Positions 25,015 to 34,703 are shown, numbered from the stretch's first letter. The stretch: DNA of 47,284 bases from Sphingobacteriaceae bacterium (GCA_947453445.1 CANGGP010000022.1:1-47284), one strand, 5' to 3'. Made by a program: numbers and translations. The notes: generated from the letters alone by a model not told the origin.

Positions 25015-25617
25015 TTAGTTATAGTTAATAGTATTTGCGTCGCTGTTATCGCTTTCTTCGTAAATGGCAATGGAGTTAATGACATCCAACAAGTATGTAT
25101 AAGCATCCAATACTTTATACGATTCGGTTTTTTCGTCTTCCAATTCCAAGTATGAATCACGACTCATAAGATCACAAATTTCGCGCACCTTGTTGTGAAG
25201 GGTTTCGGAACGGTACAAAGGAATTTTTTGTAATTTTTGCTTCAAACGTACGTTGGCATTGCATTCTTCGGCAATTTCACTCGGACGGAAACGGCTGCCA
25301 ATGGTAATTTTATTGTCCATGCTGGCAAACAAATCAATGATGTCGATGTAACGTTCGAAACGTTCTAATTTTTTCTCTAACTCACTGTTTGGTTCGTGCA
25401 GTTTAGAGAAATAAAAATAATTGTTGCCTCTTTCGATGTTGTAACGAATCACGTTAAAATAAGCTTGCAAACGTTCGAAGTTTTCGGGATTGTTAATGAT
25501 GTCGTATAAACGGTTCATGCCATCTTTACTGCCATTGCTGGAAATAAAATTGCCTCTGGCCATCACAGCAAAAATATCGTGTGTTTGTTTTGGTAAATTA
25601 AAATCTTCTGCGAGCAT
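25015..25617 (-). CDS. MksE/JetB-like condensin subunit
   Basis: The 200-residue helical protein fits the winged-helix MukE/MksE/JetB subunit in size and position. The stretch GMNRLYDIINNPENFERLQAYFNVIRYNIERGNNYFYFSKL resembles the MksE region where a 'LY-x-x-L-x-x-x-x-x-x-x-x-x-x-YF' segment is followed by a hairpin ending in a tyrosine-rich strand. The acidic C-terminus (YEESDNSDANTINYN) is likely flexible. It sits between the putative kleisin and SMC genes, 25 bp before the latter. The call depends partly on gene order, and sequence similarity to characterised MksE is weak by eye. Confidence 0.65.
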   Translation of the reverse strand: MLAEDFNLPKQTHDIFAVMARGNFISSNGSKDGMNRLYDIINNPENFERLQAYFNVIRYNIERGNNYFYFSKLHEPNSELEKKLERFERYIDIIDLFASMDNKITIGSRFRPSEIAEECNANVRLKQKLQKIPLYRSETLHNKVREICDLMSRDSYLELEDEKTESYKVLDAYTYLLDVINSIAIYEESDNSDANTINYN

Positions 25618-25675
25618 ATTTATCTATTACTAATTACTTATTACTTATTAATTATTATTAATTGATTAGTGCTTA

Positions 25676-26917
25676 TTACACTTTTTCTTTTTTACTTTTT
25701 GGTTTGTCTTCAATTGGTAAAATGAGGGTGTAGCCCAAGCGTTTTTTCTTTTGTTCATTGTCTAAATAATCGAAATAGTTGAGTCGGTATTTAAAATCGA
25801 GTTTGGTTTGGTATTCCATGGCAATTTCAACAAACAACGACAGTCGTTCTTCAAAAGTAACGGTACCAATGGCTTTGGGGAATTTGTATTCAATTAAATA
25901 TTCGAATAAATTGTTTTTCTTCTGGGTTAAAAAACGTTCAACGAGTTTTTCGGTGTCTAATTTTATTTGTTGTTCTAATCCTTTGTCTTTAAAGTTCGAC
26001 GACATTTTATCGGCGATACCGCGTATCATCAATCGTGTTAACTTGTATTTTTCGGCGATGCGTTTACACAAAACATGGCCATCATCGGTGTACAAAGTAT
26101 CAACCGCAATTTTGGTTTTAGGCGTTTTATGTCCGTTGTATTTAAGGGTGTTCACATTATTCACCACTTCTTTAAAGCCGGTTTTAAAGTGCAGGGTGCC
26201 GTGGTCTTTAATTTCCTTTAAGCGTTGTGCCTTTTTGTACACATCGAGTTGGAATTGAATTTTGTTGATGAAGTCGGTGATGTCGGTTTGAATTTCGATC
26301 AGGTAATCGAGGTTTTCAATCAAACTCACTTTCAACGATTGAACAATGCCGTATAGCTCGCTATCATTGGTTAAACTGAACAAGGCACGTGTTTGTTCAA
26401 CAACATCTGATGTTTTTTTGATGAAGTCGATGATGGTATCACGTTTCTCGCGGTAGGCTTCGAGTTTTTGCAATTTGATGCGGTAATTACTTTCGTTTTT
26501 GTAAGTATCATCCACATTTTTTTGCAATTTGATGATTTCGCGGGTAAGGGCACCATTGATGCGTTTGAGGTATTTTTTGATGCTGCGCAAGAAGCGCATT
26601 TCGCGGGCATCTTGGTAAAAACGAATATAACGGTTGAGTTCGTTGATGTAATCGTTAATGAAGCCCGGTGTTACCTCTCCAATCTCCATAAAATCTTCAA
26701 ACATGGCCACCACCGCGTCGTTCAAGCTCACAATGCTTTCGTATTCGTACACCAAATCCAATGATTTTAAACGTTGGTATTGGTCTTGCGAAATATCGTT
26801 GCGGTTCAACAATTCATTCACTGTTACGTTCTCGCGGTTGGCGAATAAAAATTCAACCACGCCCCGCTGGGAGTATAACTGCGTTAATATATCGTTTACA
26901 TTTACTTGTAAAGCCAT
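25676..26917 (-). CDS. MksF/JetA-like kleisin subunit
   Basis: The 413-residue protein begins with a winged-helix-like region (ILTQLYSQRGVVEFLFANRENVTVNELLNRNDISQDQYQRL). It continues as long amphipathic helices (about 100-240, with KLQKLEAYREKRDTIIDFIKK) and ends in a second helical/winged domain (FDYLDNEQKKKRLGYTLILPIE) and a basic tail. This layout matches MukF/MksF/JetA kleisins, which bridge the two SMC heads. As first gene of the operon it matches the JetA-JetB-JetC order. A 58-bp AT-rich spacer made of TTACTTATTA-like repeats separates it from the MksE-like gene. Confidence comes mostly from synteny. Confidence 0.65.
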   Translation of the reverse strand: MALQVNVNDILTQLYSQRGVVEFLFANRENVTVNELLNRNDISQDQYQRLKSLDLVYEYESIVSLNDAVVAMFEDFMEIGEVTPGFINDYINELNRYIRFYQDAREMRFLRSIKKYLKRINGALTREIIKLQKNVDDTYKNESNYRIKLQKLEAYREKRDTIIDFIKKTSDVVEQTRALFSLTNDSELYGIVQSLKVSLIENLDYLIEIQTDITDFINKIQFQLDVYKKAQRLKEIKDHGTLHFKTGFKEVVNNVNTLKYNGHKTPKTKIAVDTLYTDDGHVLCKRIAEKYKLTRLMIRGIADKMSSNFKDKGLEQQIKLDTEKLVERFLTQKKNNLFEYLIEYKFPKAIGTVTFEERLSLFVEIAMEYQTKLDFKYRLNYFDYLDNEQKKKRLGYTLILPIEDKPKSKKEKV

Positions 26918-27049
26918 AGAAATAGGATATCAACTAAAGATACAAGCCAATTGTGGCGCAGGAAAAATGTGTTTTCAACAAAAAGGGGAGTAATTAACTA
27001 TTCAAGATAAAGCCACTGATTATAAGGGCTTTGAGAGATGACTGTTTTT

Positions 27050-28198
27050 TTATTTTTTTAAACAGCTGTTATAAAGCATTAACAGTGTGTTAATAAACTC
27101 TGTCCATTCATACTTTTTGCGCTCTTCAGTAACATGCGCCGTAAATTCTTTTTCGCGGTTGTTTTCAAAATAGTCGCTTATTTTTTCGGCAATTTTTTCG
27201 ACACTTGTTTCCACCACATAACCACATTTTTCGTTGGGAACGATTTCAATCAAGCCGCCAACATTGGTCACTAGCATTGGTTTTTGGTAATAATAGCCTA
27301 CCATGGTTACGCCGCTGTTGGTAGCATTGCGATAGGTTTGTCCCACCAAATTACAAGCACAAAAATAGTCGCGAACTTCTGAGTTCGCAATAAATCGATC
27401 GTGCAATATCACCTGATTTTTTAAATCCAATTTTTCAATTAAATCTAAATACGTTTGTTTATCGTCGTAAAATTCTCCGGCAATTAATAGTTTGATGTTT
27501 TGTGCCTTCACCTTGGGTTGTGCCATGGCTTCCAGCAATATGTCTAATCCTTTATAATGACGAATTAAACCAAAAAACAAAACAATTTTATCGTCTTGCT
27601 TTAATTTTAATTTTTCACGGGCTTCGCTTTGCGAAATGGCAGCACCATATGTTTCATACATGGGGTGCGGTGAGTAGGCACTTGGTTTGTGCTGATTAAA
27701 TACAGCAATATCTTTTAACACGGTTTTACTCATGGCAATAAAACCATCACATGAATTGATAAAGTATTTGGTAAAAGGTTTATCGCCAATGCGTTTTTCG
27801 TGCGGCAATACATTATCTGTTAAGGCCAGTACTTTGGTGCTTTTATTGATTAATCGGGCAATGCTACCTAAACTCGGACCAAAAAATGGCAACCAATATC
27901 TGAATAAAACAAAATGTGGTTTTTCACGGTTAATGAAGCGGGCCACTTTGATCCAATTCAATGGATTGACTGTATTGATGAGTGTGTGAATGCGAATGCC
28001 TTTGGGGGCTATGCCATTGGTTTCGTATTGTGAAGAGCCGGGAAATAAAAAATTAGGGTATTGTAATGAATAGGAAATAATCTGCGCATCATGTCCTTCC
28101 TTGATTAACTCAGCACACAAATTTTCATTAAACTGCGCCGGTCCGCCGCGCAGGGGGTGCGCCGGACCAATGATGAATATTTTGTATTTGCCGTTCAA
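27050..28198 (-). CDS. Glycosyltransferase, GT4-like, non-canonical E-x7-E region
   Basis: The 382-residue enzyme has the GT-B N-terminal motif GPAHPLRGGPAQFNENLCAEL and the nucleotide-binding domain opening VLFFGLIRHYKGLDILLEAM. The position usually holding E-G-F-G-(I/P) instead reads YRNATNSGVTMVGYYYQKPMLVTNVGG. That variant is found in GT4 subgroups and leaves the donor pocket intact. No membrane segment is apparent. It is a single gene, 133 bp upstream of the condensin operon on the same strand. Its substrate is unknown. Confidence 0.85.
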   Translation of the reverse strand: MNGKYKIFIIGPAHPLRGGPAQFNENLCAELIKEGHDAQIISYSLQYPNFLFPGSSQYETNGIAPKGIRIHTLINTVNPLNWIKVARFINREKPHFVLFRYWLPFFGPSLGSIARLINKSTKVLALTDNVLPHEKRIGDKPFTKYFINSCDGFIAMSKTVLKDIAVFNQHKPSAYSPHPMYETYGAAISQSEAREKLKLKQDDKIVLFFGLIRHYKGLDILLEAMAQPKVKAQNIKLLIAGEFYDDKQTYLDLIEKLDLKNQVILHDRFIANSEVRDYFCACNLVGQTYRNATNSGVTMVGYYYQKPMLVTNVGGLIEIVPNEKCGYVVETSVEKIAEKISDYFENNREKEFTAHVTEERKKYEWTEFINTLLMLYNSCLKK

Positions 28199-28425
28199 GT
28201 GCCGGTAAAAATACAGAGATTATTTGAGGAATTGAAAATGCCATGTTTTCAAGGCTATTCAAACTAATTTTGTTTCGATCTTTCAGCAATCACTTTATTT
28301 TATCGAATCAATTCACATTCGATTATTAACTCCTACTTGTCTTTTATAAATTATAATTATCTTTATATAATGCAGCTTGTGATGCTGTTGCTTGATTTTA
28401 TTAAATAAACTTTAGTTTCCTTTTG

Positions 28426-30537
28426 ATGAAGCACATTTACTTTTTCTTTCTATTATTCTGTTTAGGCGCTTTCAAAGCCCAAAACCCTTGCTCAGGTACC
28501 CCAGGTTCAAATACAGTATTACCATTATCACAAACCATTTGTGCCGGAACATCCATTAATCTAAGTTTAGCAAATAATTATTCAAATACCGGTATCACTT
28601 TTCAATGGCAATCTTCAACCACATCTTCTGTTGGTCCTTTTACCAATATTAACGGGGCAACCACAAAAGCCTTTGCCACACCAACACTCGGTGGTAATTT
28701 ATTTTTTAATGTTGTGATTACTTGTACGAATAGTGGATTAACTATTTCAGTGCCTTATTCAATTACAGTTGTTCCTTGTAACACACCTTGCGCGGGTTCG
28801 CCCGCTAATTCATCCATCACACCTGCCACTCAAACAGTATGCATGTCAAATGTAGCCGCCCTGGGTCTTTCAAATTCTTACACACAAACGGGAATATCAT
28901 ATCAATGGGCATCATCACTAAATTCAAGCGGACCGTTCACGGCCATTAATGGGGCCACAATGAGCAGCTATGTTAGTAATACTGTAAATTCGACTACTTA
29001 TTACAATGTTGTAATCACATGCACAAACAGTAATTTAAGTTATACAACAGGCACAGCCACTCTATCGGCTGTTTCTTGTACTTTTTGCAGTGGCGCGCCA
29101 CCTTCAAACACTATTTTGCCAAGTACTTCTACCATTTGTGCCGGAAGTAATTTAACCCTTAGTCTTGCCAATACTTATTCAACGTCAGGCATTACTTATC
29201 AATGGCAAAATAGTTCAGTTTCGCAGGTTGGTCCTTTTCAGCCAATATCAGGGGCAAATGCATCAACCTTACTCACTAGCAATTTAGTCAACAACACCTA
29301 TTACAATTTGGTAATTACCTGTACCAATAGCGGTCAAAGTATTTCAATTAATAAAACTTTGAACGTGGTGGCTTGTAATCAGCCATGTACAGGTACGCCA
29401 CAAGCAAGCAGTATCTTGCCAATTTCTAACACCATTTGCGCAGGGGCCAATACAACATTGAGTTTATCATCAACATATACGGCCACAGGCATCACCTTTC
29501 AATGGGGTAGCGCTGCTGTTTCGGGAGGAACATTTTCTGCAATTAATGGGGCTACAAATAGTGCATATGCCACGCCAACATTGGGTGGAACTAGCTATTA
29601 CAATGTAATTATCACTTGTACCAATAGCAATCTAAGCTACAACACATCGCATACCGTGAGCGTCATCAGTTGCAGTTATTGCAGTGGCTTGCCGTCATCT
29701 AACACAATTCTTCCGGTTTCGCCCACCATTTGTGCAGGTAGCAATTTACAACTAAGTCTCGCTAATTCTTATACAGCATCAGGCATAACCTATCAATGGC
29801 AAAGTAGTTCGGTTTCACAAGTAGGTCCTTTTCAATCCATTTCCGGTGCCAACGCAAGTTCATTTATTACACCATCGCTTAGTAATACAATGTATTATAA
29901 TGTGGTGATAACCTGCACCAATTCGGGTCAATCCATTTCTGTTCCTGTAACGGTTTACGTCATGCCATGTCCGGGTCTTTGCACAGGCACACCTGCATCA
30001 AATACCGTGGTGCCTTTGTCGCATACCTTGTGTGCGGGAAGTCAAGCCACAATGGGCTTAGCATATACTTACACAGAAACTGGTTTAACTTATCAATGGT
30101 ACATTGGCAACGCAGCAGGAACGTCTAATACCCTGTTACCTGGAGCTGTTCAACCCACACTAACAAGTACAGTGCTGAATAACACCAGTTATTTTAATTT
30201 GGTGATTACTTGTACAGCCAGTGGTTTGTCATACACAGTTTCGCATGTTGTTTCTGTTGTGAATTGTTCCGTTACATCAGGTGCAATACAAACTCTGCCT
30301 GATTTTAATGCTATCATTTTGTTTCCAAATCCAAATCAGGGCTCATTTACAATCAAAACAGGAATGAGTGATACTAAACAAATTGAAATAAAAGATTTGC
30401 TTGGAAAAACAGTTTATCGTTTAACCAGCAATGATCCTAATATTGAAATAGCATTGTCTGACTTGAGCAATGGATTATATTTGGTACATATTGAAATGAA
30501 TGGATTAGTGAAAGTAATACAACTTAAAAAGGAATAA
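28426..30537 (+). CDS. T9SS-secreted protein with six Ig-like repeats
   Basis: After a signal peptide (MKHIYFFFLLFCLGAFKAQ) come six repeats of about 97-100 residues, each starting at a Cys (for example CSGTPGSNTVLP) and containing TICAG, a conserved W in TYQW, and YYNVVITCTNS, ending with V-x-x-C. Three or four Cys per repeat suggest disulfides, as expected for exported Ig-like folds. The last ~80 residues, ILFPNPNQGSFTIKTG through LSNGLYLVHIEMNG to IQLKKE, form a type A type IX sorting domain that anchors the protein at the surface. The frame's TTG at 28423 is ignored in favour of ATG 28426. It is probably an adhesin or matrix protein; no enzyme domain is visible. Confidence 0.87.
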   Translation: MKHIYFFFLLFCLGAFKAQNPCSGTPGSNTVLPLSQTICAGTSINLSLANNYSNTGITFQWQSSTTSSVGPFTNINGATTKAFATPTLGGNLFFNVVITCTNSGLTISVPYSITVVPCNTPCAGSPANSSITPATQTVCMSNVAALGLSNSYTQTGISYQWASSLNSSGPFTAINGATMSSYVSNTVNSTTYYNVVITCTNSNLSYTTGTATLSAVSCTFCSGAPPSNTILPSTSTICAGSNLTLSLANTYSTSGITYQWQNSSVSQVGPFQPISGANASTLLTSNLVNNTYYNLVITCTNSGQSISINKTLNVVACNQPCTGTPQASSILPISNTICAGANTTLSLSSTYTATGITFQWGSAAVSGGTFSAINGATNSAYATPTLGGTSYYNVIITCTNSNLSYNTSHTVSVISCSYCSGLPSSNTILPVSPTICAGSNLQLSLANSYTASGITYQWQSSSVSQVGPFQSISGANASSFITPSLSNTMYYNVVITCTNSGQSISVPVTVYVMPCPGLCTGTPASNTVVPLSHTLCAGSQATMGLAYTYTETGLTYQWYIGNAAGTSNTLLPGAVQPTLTSTVLNNTSYFNLVITCTASGLSYTVSHVVSVVNCSVTSGAIQTLPDFNAIILFPNPNQGSFTIKTGMSDTKQIEIKDLLGKTVYRLTSNDPNIEIALSDLSNGLYLVHIEMNGLVKVIQLKKE
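28489..30270 (+). repeat. Six tandem ~297-bp coding repeats with a two-repeat superstructure
   Basis: The opening Cys codon of each repeat lies at 28489, 28789, 29086, 29386, 29680 and 29980, so spacings are 300, 297, 300, 294 and 300 bp. Odd repeats carry CTNSG with an ISV/ISI tail, and even repeats carry CTNSNLSY or CTASGLSY. The repeats therefore form pairs of about 594-600 bp, pointing to expansion by a two-domain block. Repeats 3 and 5 are the closest in protein sequence (both SSVSQVGPFQ). Confidence 0.85.
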
Positions 30538-30584
30538 ACTTATTTAAGCATCGGTTTTAATAATAAATACTTAACAGTCATTAC

Positions 30585-31142
30585 ATGGATGCAAATTTTA
30601 AAGAAGTAAAATACTCACAAACCACGGTGAGTGAATTAATGATACCGGCCTATGCCAATTTTGGCGGAAAAATTCATGGTGGTATTTTATTATCCTTAAT
30701 GGATAAAGTGGCCTATGCCTGTGCCTCCAAACATGCCGGCAATTATTGTGTGACTGTGTCAGTTGAAAATGTCGATTTTTTAGAGCCGGTTGAAGTAGGG
30801 GAGATGGTGACCATGTTTGCCTCGGTAAATTATGTGGGAAAATCATCCATGATTGTGGGCATCAAGGTGATTGCCGAGAATTTTAAAATTGGAACGGTAA
30901 AACACACCAATACATCATATTTTACAATGGTTGCAAAAAACGATCAAGGTGTACCAACCACAGTACCAGGCTTAATTTTAGAAACCAAAGAAGAAATTAA
31001 ACGCTTTTTAGAAGCGATCAAACGTAAAGAATTAAAATCCACTTATAAAAAAGAACTTCAGAATGCCCGTTTAACTTTGCTGATTGAGCCTGAAAACAAT
31101 TTATTGTCGAACGAGCGATGCAAAATTAAATTTCATGGCTAG
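30585..31142 (+). CDS. Acyl-CoA thioesterase (hot-dog fold)
   Basis: The 185-residue protein has the YciA/BFIT-type hot-dog motif ANFGGKIHGGILLSLMDKVAYACASKHAG (about 24-52). The Asn, His-Gly-Gly and Asp residues there are those seen in acyl-CoA thioesterases. VTVSVENVDFLEPVEVGEMV follows as the second family signature. A C-terminal extension of about 55 basic residues (KRKELKSTYKKELQNARL) is longer than in the smallest members. It probably hydrolyses medium- or long-chain acyl-CoA in the cytoplasm. The gene stands alone, 47 bp after the T9SS protein and 40 bp before the lipoprotein. Confidence 0.88.
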   Translation: MDANFKEVKYSQTTVSELMIPAYANFGGKIHGGILLSLMDKVAYACASKHAGNYCVTVSVENVDFLEPVEVGEMVTMFASVNYVGKSSMIVGIKVIAENFKIGTVKHTNTSYFTMVAKNDQGVPTTVPGLILETKEEIKRFLEAIKRKELKSTYKKELQNARLTLLIEPENNLLSNERCKIKFHG

Positions 31143-31155
31143 AAGAATTTCTGCT

Positions 31156-31163
31156 TAACTTTG
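31156..31163 (+). promoter_or_regulatory. -7 element for the FISUMP lipoprotein
   Basis: TAACTTTG matches TAnnTTTG and lies 19 bp before the ATG at 31183. A -33 TTG at the right spacing was not evident. Confidence 0.5.
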
Positions 31164-31182
31164 CAATTGCATTCTCACTTAC

Positions 31183-32460
31183 ATGAATAAATACTTTTTC
31201 TCTTTTTTAGGTTTATTGGCTCTGGTGTTTTTTTTTCAATTTTGTAAAAAACCGATCACTTCGCCCGAAGTAACCACCGTAGGGGTAAAAGATGCCGCTA
31301 TTTCAACCGTAAAAGCATATGGACGTATTACGGGATTAGGCATTACAAAAAAAGGTTTTTGTTGGGATACCATAAATAATCCTACAGTTGATAAGTCATT
31401 TGACGATGAAGGCAATGGCTCCGATGCATTTAGTTCGGTGATCGGTGGTTTAAAGGGGAATACAAAATATTTTTTAAGGGCCTATGCAATCAATGATGCC
31501 GGCATTGTATACGGTGAAGTGGTTTCGTTTCAAACCCAACTTGAACCTGAAGTAACCACTTTAACAGCCTACTTAAGCAGTTATAGTTTAGCAAGTGCAG
31601 GCGGCATTGTGAATACATACAGTAATGTTATACAGGAAACAGGCGTCTGTTATGATTCAAATAAAAATCCTGATATCAGTAAAAGCAAAAGTGTTTCAGT
31701 AATATCCAGCAACTTCAATGTGTCCTTAACAAATTTGAAAGAAAAAACAGTGTATTATTACCGCGCCTATGCCAAATTTAGTTTTGGAACATATTACGGG
31801 GCCGAAAAAACATTCACTACAGCCGCCGCACCCATTCCGCTTGTTGTATTTACCAATACCGGAACCGTTAGTGATTATGATGGCAATGTGTATAAAACCA
31901 TTACCATTGGCAATCAAACTTGGATGGCAGAGAATTTACGTGTACAAACATATAATGATGGTTCTACCATTCCATCGTATTATAGCAATTCAACTGCTTG
32001 GCCAAATTTGGTAAGCGGTGCTTACGGTTATTATAACAATAACATTTCATATGCACCTGCATATGGTTATTTGTACAATTATTATACCATTGAAGATGCA
32101 AAGGGCTTGGCGCCTGCCGGCTGGCACATTCCCACCAATGCCGAATGGCAAACTTTAATTACTTTATTAAACAATGCCAATCCAAGTTATTCCTTTACCG
32201 CCATTCAGCAAATGTTTAGCACTTCGGGTTGGACGAATTTAAATTGCAGTATCAACAATTATAGCAACATGAAATTGATGCCGGCGGGATTTAGGTCTAT
32301 TCAAGGTGCCGATGCCGACATGGGCTATTCAACCGGGTTTTGGACTACGGATAATTCCGGTGCCTACGCTTCGATAATGTATTTCGACAACAATTGCTTT
32401 TTAATGTCGACATCAAAATACAAAAACTGCGGTTACAGCATTCGCTGTGTAAAAGATTAA
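31183..32460 (+). CDS. FISUMP-domain lipoprotein with fibronectin-like repeats
   Basis: The protein of 425 residues has a lipoprotein signal with Cys21 (FFFQFCKKP). Two fibronectin III-like repeats follow, each ending NTKYFLRAYAIND or KTVYYYRAYAKFS (about 27-120 and 122-215). The C-terminal half is a 'major paralogous' FISUMP domain: VYKTITIGNQTWMAENLRVQTYNDG, YGYLYNYYTIEDAKGLAPAGWHIPTNAEWQTL and a closing YSIRCVKD. Such proteins sit on the outer membrane and are numerous in Bacteroidota. Their substrate is unknown, but carbohydrate or host-surface binding is often suggested. A promoter element precedes it, and it converges with the gene at 32505. Confidence 0.9.
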   Translation: MNKYFFSFLGLLALVFFFQFCKKPITSPEVTTVGVKDAAISTVKAYGRITGLGITKKGFCWDTINNPTVDKSFDDEGNGSDAFSSVIGGLKGNTKYFLRAYAINDAGIVYGEVVSFQTQLEPEVTTLTAYLSSYSLASAGGIVNTYSNVIQETGVCYDSNKNPDISKSKSVSVISSNFNVSLTNLKEKTVYYYRAYAKFSFGTYYGAEKTFTTAAAPIPLVVFTNTGTVSDYDGNVYKTITIGNQTWMAENLRVQTYNDGSTIPSYYSNSTAWPNLVSGAYGYYNNNISYAPAYGYLYNYYTIEDAKGLAPAGWHIPTNAEWQTLITLLNNANPSYSFTAIQQMFSTSGWTNLNCSINNYSNMKLMPAGFRSIQGADADMGYSTGFWTTDNSGAYASIMYFDNNCFLMSTSKYKNCGYSIRCVKD

Positions 32461-32504
32461 ATTTTGATAGGAATTATAGTCGCTAATAAGGAAGCAATTT
32501 GTTT

Positions 32505-33215
32505 TTACAAATTTACTTCGTCATCAACATTCGATTCACTTGAACCCATATAACCCAGGCGTTTACCTGTTCTTAATGCTGCAGAGCTTGATTTCTCTTG
32601 CATTTCGCCAACCGTCACCTGTTTTACATTGTCGAATGGCGGTGTGGTTAAATCGAAGGTGATGGAATAAATAATGAGTTCGTTTACAATTTCAGATAAG
32701 TGTTCTTCAGCAACTGGTTCAACACTAAATGAGGTGAACTTATTACCAATTTGTGAGCGCGTTTCAATAAAAAATTTCTTTTCACGGTTAATAAACAAAC
32801 GTGCAATCAAATAGCCCACATCGTTGTAACGGTTGTATTTAAACGAATCGGCTAAAAAATTATACACACTAATAATCCCGCAATAAGAATTAAAATTATT
32901 GTTTTTAATATAGGGTGATTTAAACATCACATGCGAACGGTCGAATTCAAAAACATTTGAATGCATTTGAAAATCGAGTAAATCGCCGGCTACCTTCAAT
33001 TGCATGGATTGTAAACTGGTGTCCTTGTAAAAAATATTTACACGTTTATCAACCTGACTGATTTGGTGCGAAAGTGTTTCTGACTTGTTTTTCAGAATTT
33101 CCTTTAAGGTATTAAATACAGTAATGGTGTTACTGTATACATCTTGTTTCATCACCGATTTTTCGGCTAATAATTTTAAGATGGTTTCGCTTTGTTCCTT
33201 ATCAGCTTGATTCAT
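32505..33215 (-). CDS. Conserved hypothetical protein cotranscribed with proS
   Basis: The 236-residue soluble protein has an N-terminal helical, possibly coiled region (residues 1-50, KSVMKQDVYSNTITVFNTLKEILKNKSETLSHQISQVDK). A mixed alpha/beta core follows (NIFYKDTSLQSMQLKVAGDLLDFQMHSNVF) and then a charged tail. No known domain was recognised and there is no signal peptide. It starts 9 bp after proS on the same strand and is thus likely translated from the proS mRNA. The pairing with proS may be conserved in relatives, but this is recollection and not checked. Confidence 0.7.
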   Translation of the reverse strand: MNQADKEQSETILKLLAEKSVMKQDVYSNTITVFNTLKEILKNKSETLSHQISQVDKRVNIFYKDTSLQSMQLKVAGDLLDFQMHSNVFEFDRSHVMFKSPYIKNNNFNSYCGIISVYNFLADSFKYNRYNDVGYLIARLFINREKKFFIETRSQIGNKFTSFSVEPVAEEHLSEIVNELIIYSITFDLTTPPFDNVKQVTVGEMQEKSSSAALRTGKRLGYMGSSESNVDDEVNL

Positions 33216-33224
33216 GCTTGTAGA

Positions 33225-34703
33225 TTAATAGGCTCTTGCAAATAAAACTCTTTGTTTACTGGCTTTTCCGCTGTAAATACAAATACCATCTTCTTGCGGA
33301 TTGTTTAATGGAATACAGCGTATGGTGGCCTTGGTTTCATTTTTAATTTTTTCTTCGGTTTCAGGACTTCCATCCCAATGTGCTAAAACAAAACCACTCT
33401 TTTCGTCTAAAATTTGTTTAAACTCCTCATAACTGTTCGCTTCGTGGGTCATGTTTTTGCGGCGTTCAAGTGCTTTTTGAAAAAGATTGTTTTGTATCTC
33501 AATCAACAATTTTTCGATGTACACATCCACTTCTTCAATACGGATGGTTTCTTTGCTTAATGTATCGCGTCGTGCAACTTCAATGGTGCCATTGGCCAAA
33601 TCTCTTTCTCCCAAAGCAATGCGAACAGGTATGCCTTTTAATTCGTAGTCGGCAAACTTCCAACCCGGTCTTTGTGTATCGCGGTCATCGTATTTCACCG
33701 AAATGTTTTTCGCTTCAAGTTTTACTTTAATTGATTGGGCTACTTCCGACATTTTTTTCAATCCTTCATCACCCTTGTAAATAGGCACAATCACCACTTG
33801 TGTGGGTGCCAATTTTGGCGGAATCACCAAACCTTTATCGTCGCTGTGACTCATGATTAAAGCGCCCATCAAACGTGTACTCACACCCCAACTGGTGGCC
33901 CATACATGGTCTAATTTACCATCCTTGGCTGCAAACTTAACATCAAAAGCTTTTGCGAAATTTTGACCTAAAAAGTGTGAAGTGCCTGCTTGCAAGGCTT
34001 TCCCATCCTGCATCAAGGCTTCTATACAGTATGTATCATCGGCACCGGCAAAACGTTCGTTGGCTGTTTTTACGCCTTTGATCACCGGTACGGCCATCCA
34101 ATTCTCAACAAAATTGGCATACACATCCAACATTTTGGTGGTTTCTTCAATGGCTTCTTCTTTGGTGGCGTGGGCAGTATGGCCTTCTTGCCATAAAAAT
34201 TCGGCAGTTCTTAAAAACAAACGTGTACGCATTTCCCAACGTACTACATTGGCCCATTGGTTCACCAAAATAGGTAAATCGCGGTAGCTCTGTATCCAAC
34301 TTTTGTAGGTGTTCCAAATAATGGCTTCGCTGGTTGGACGAACAATCAATTCCTCTTCCAGTTTTGCATCCGGATCAACAATTAATTTTCCTTTGTTGTT
34401 CGGATCTGACTTTAAGCGGTAATGTGTTACAATGGCACATTCTTTGGCAAAACCTTCGGCATTTTTTTCTTCTGCTTCAAATAAACTTTTTGGAATAAAG
34501 AGTGGAAAATAGGCATTTACATGCCCTGTGTCTTTAAACATTTTATCGAGCGCCTGTTGCATTTTTTCCCAAATGGCATAACCATGTGGCTTTATCACCA
34601 TGCATCCGCGCACAGCACTGTGGTCGGCTAAATCGGCATTAATTACTATATCGTTGTACCACTTGCTGTAATCTTCTTGTTGTGGCGTGATTACTTTACT
34701 CAT
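33225..34703 (-). CDS. proS: Prolyl-tRNA synthetase, eukaryote/archaeal type
   Basis: ProRS attaches proline to tRNA-Pro. The 492-residue protein starts [17 protein letters not shown], has the class II motif regions [22 protein letters not shown] and [58 protein letters not shown], and ends [14 protein letters not shown] with a terminal Tyr. It lacks the large insertion domain of the E. coli-type enzyme and follows the shorter eukaryote-like form. The gene is complete. A minor mismatch to the -7 consensus occurs upstream, so its promoter is uncertain. Confidence 0.95.
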   Translation of the reverse strand: MSKVITPQQEDYSKWYNDIVINADLADHSAVRGCMVIKPHGYAIWEKMQQALDKMFKDTGHVNAYFPLFIPKSLFEAEEKNAEGFAKECAIVTHYRLKSDPNNKGKLIVDPDAKLEEELIVRPTSEAIIWNTYKSWIQSYRDLPILVNQWANVVRWEMRTRLFLRTAEFLWQEGHTAHATKEEAIEETTKMLDVYANFVENWMAVPVIKGVKTANERFAGADDTYCIEALMQDGKALQAGTSHFLGQNFAKAFDVKFAAKDGKLDHVWATSWGVSTRLMGALIMSHSDDKGLVIPPKLAPTQVVIVPIYKGDEGLKKMSEVAQSIKVKLEAKNISVKYDDRDTQRPGWKFADYELKGIPVRIALGERDLANGTIEVARRDTLSKETIRIEEVDVYIEKLLIEIQNNLFQKALERRKNMTHEANSYEEFKQILDEKSGFVLAHWDGSPETEEKIKNETKATIRCIPLNNPQEDGICIYSGKASKQRVLFARAY

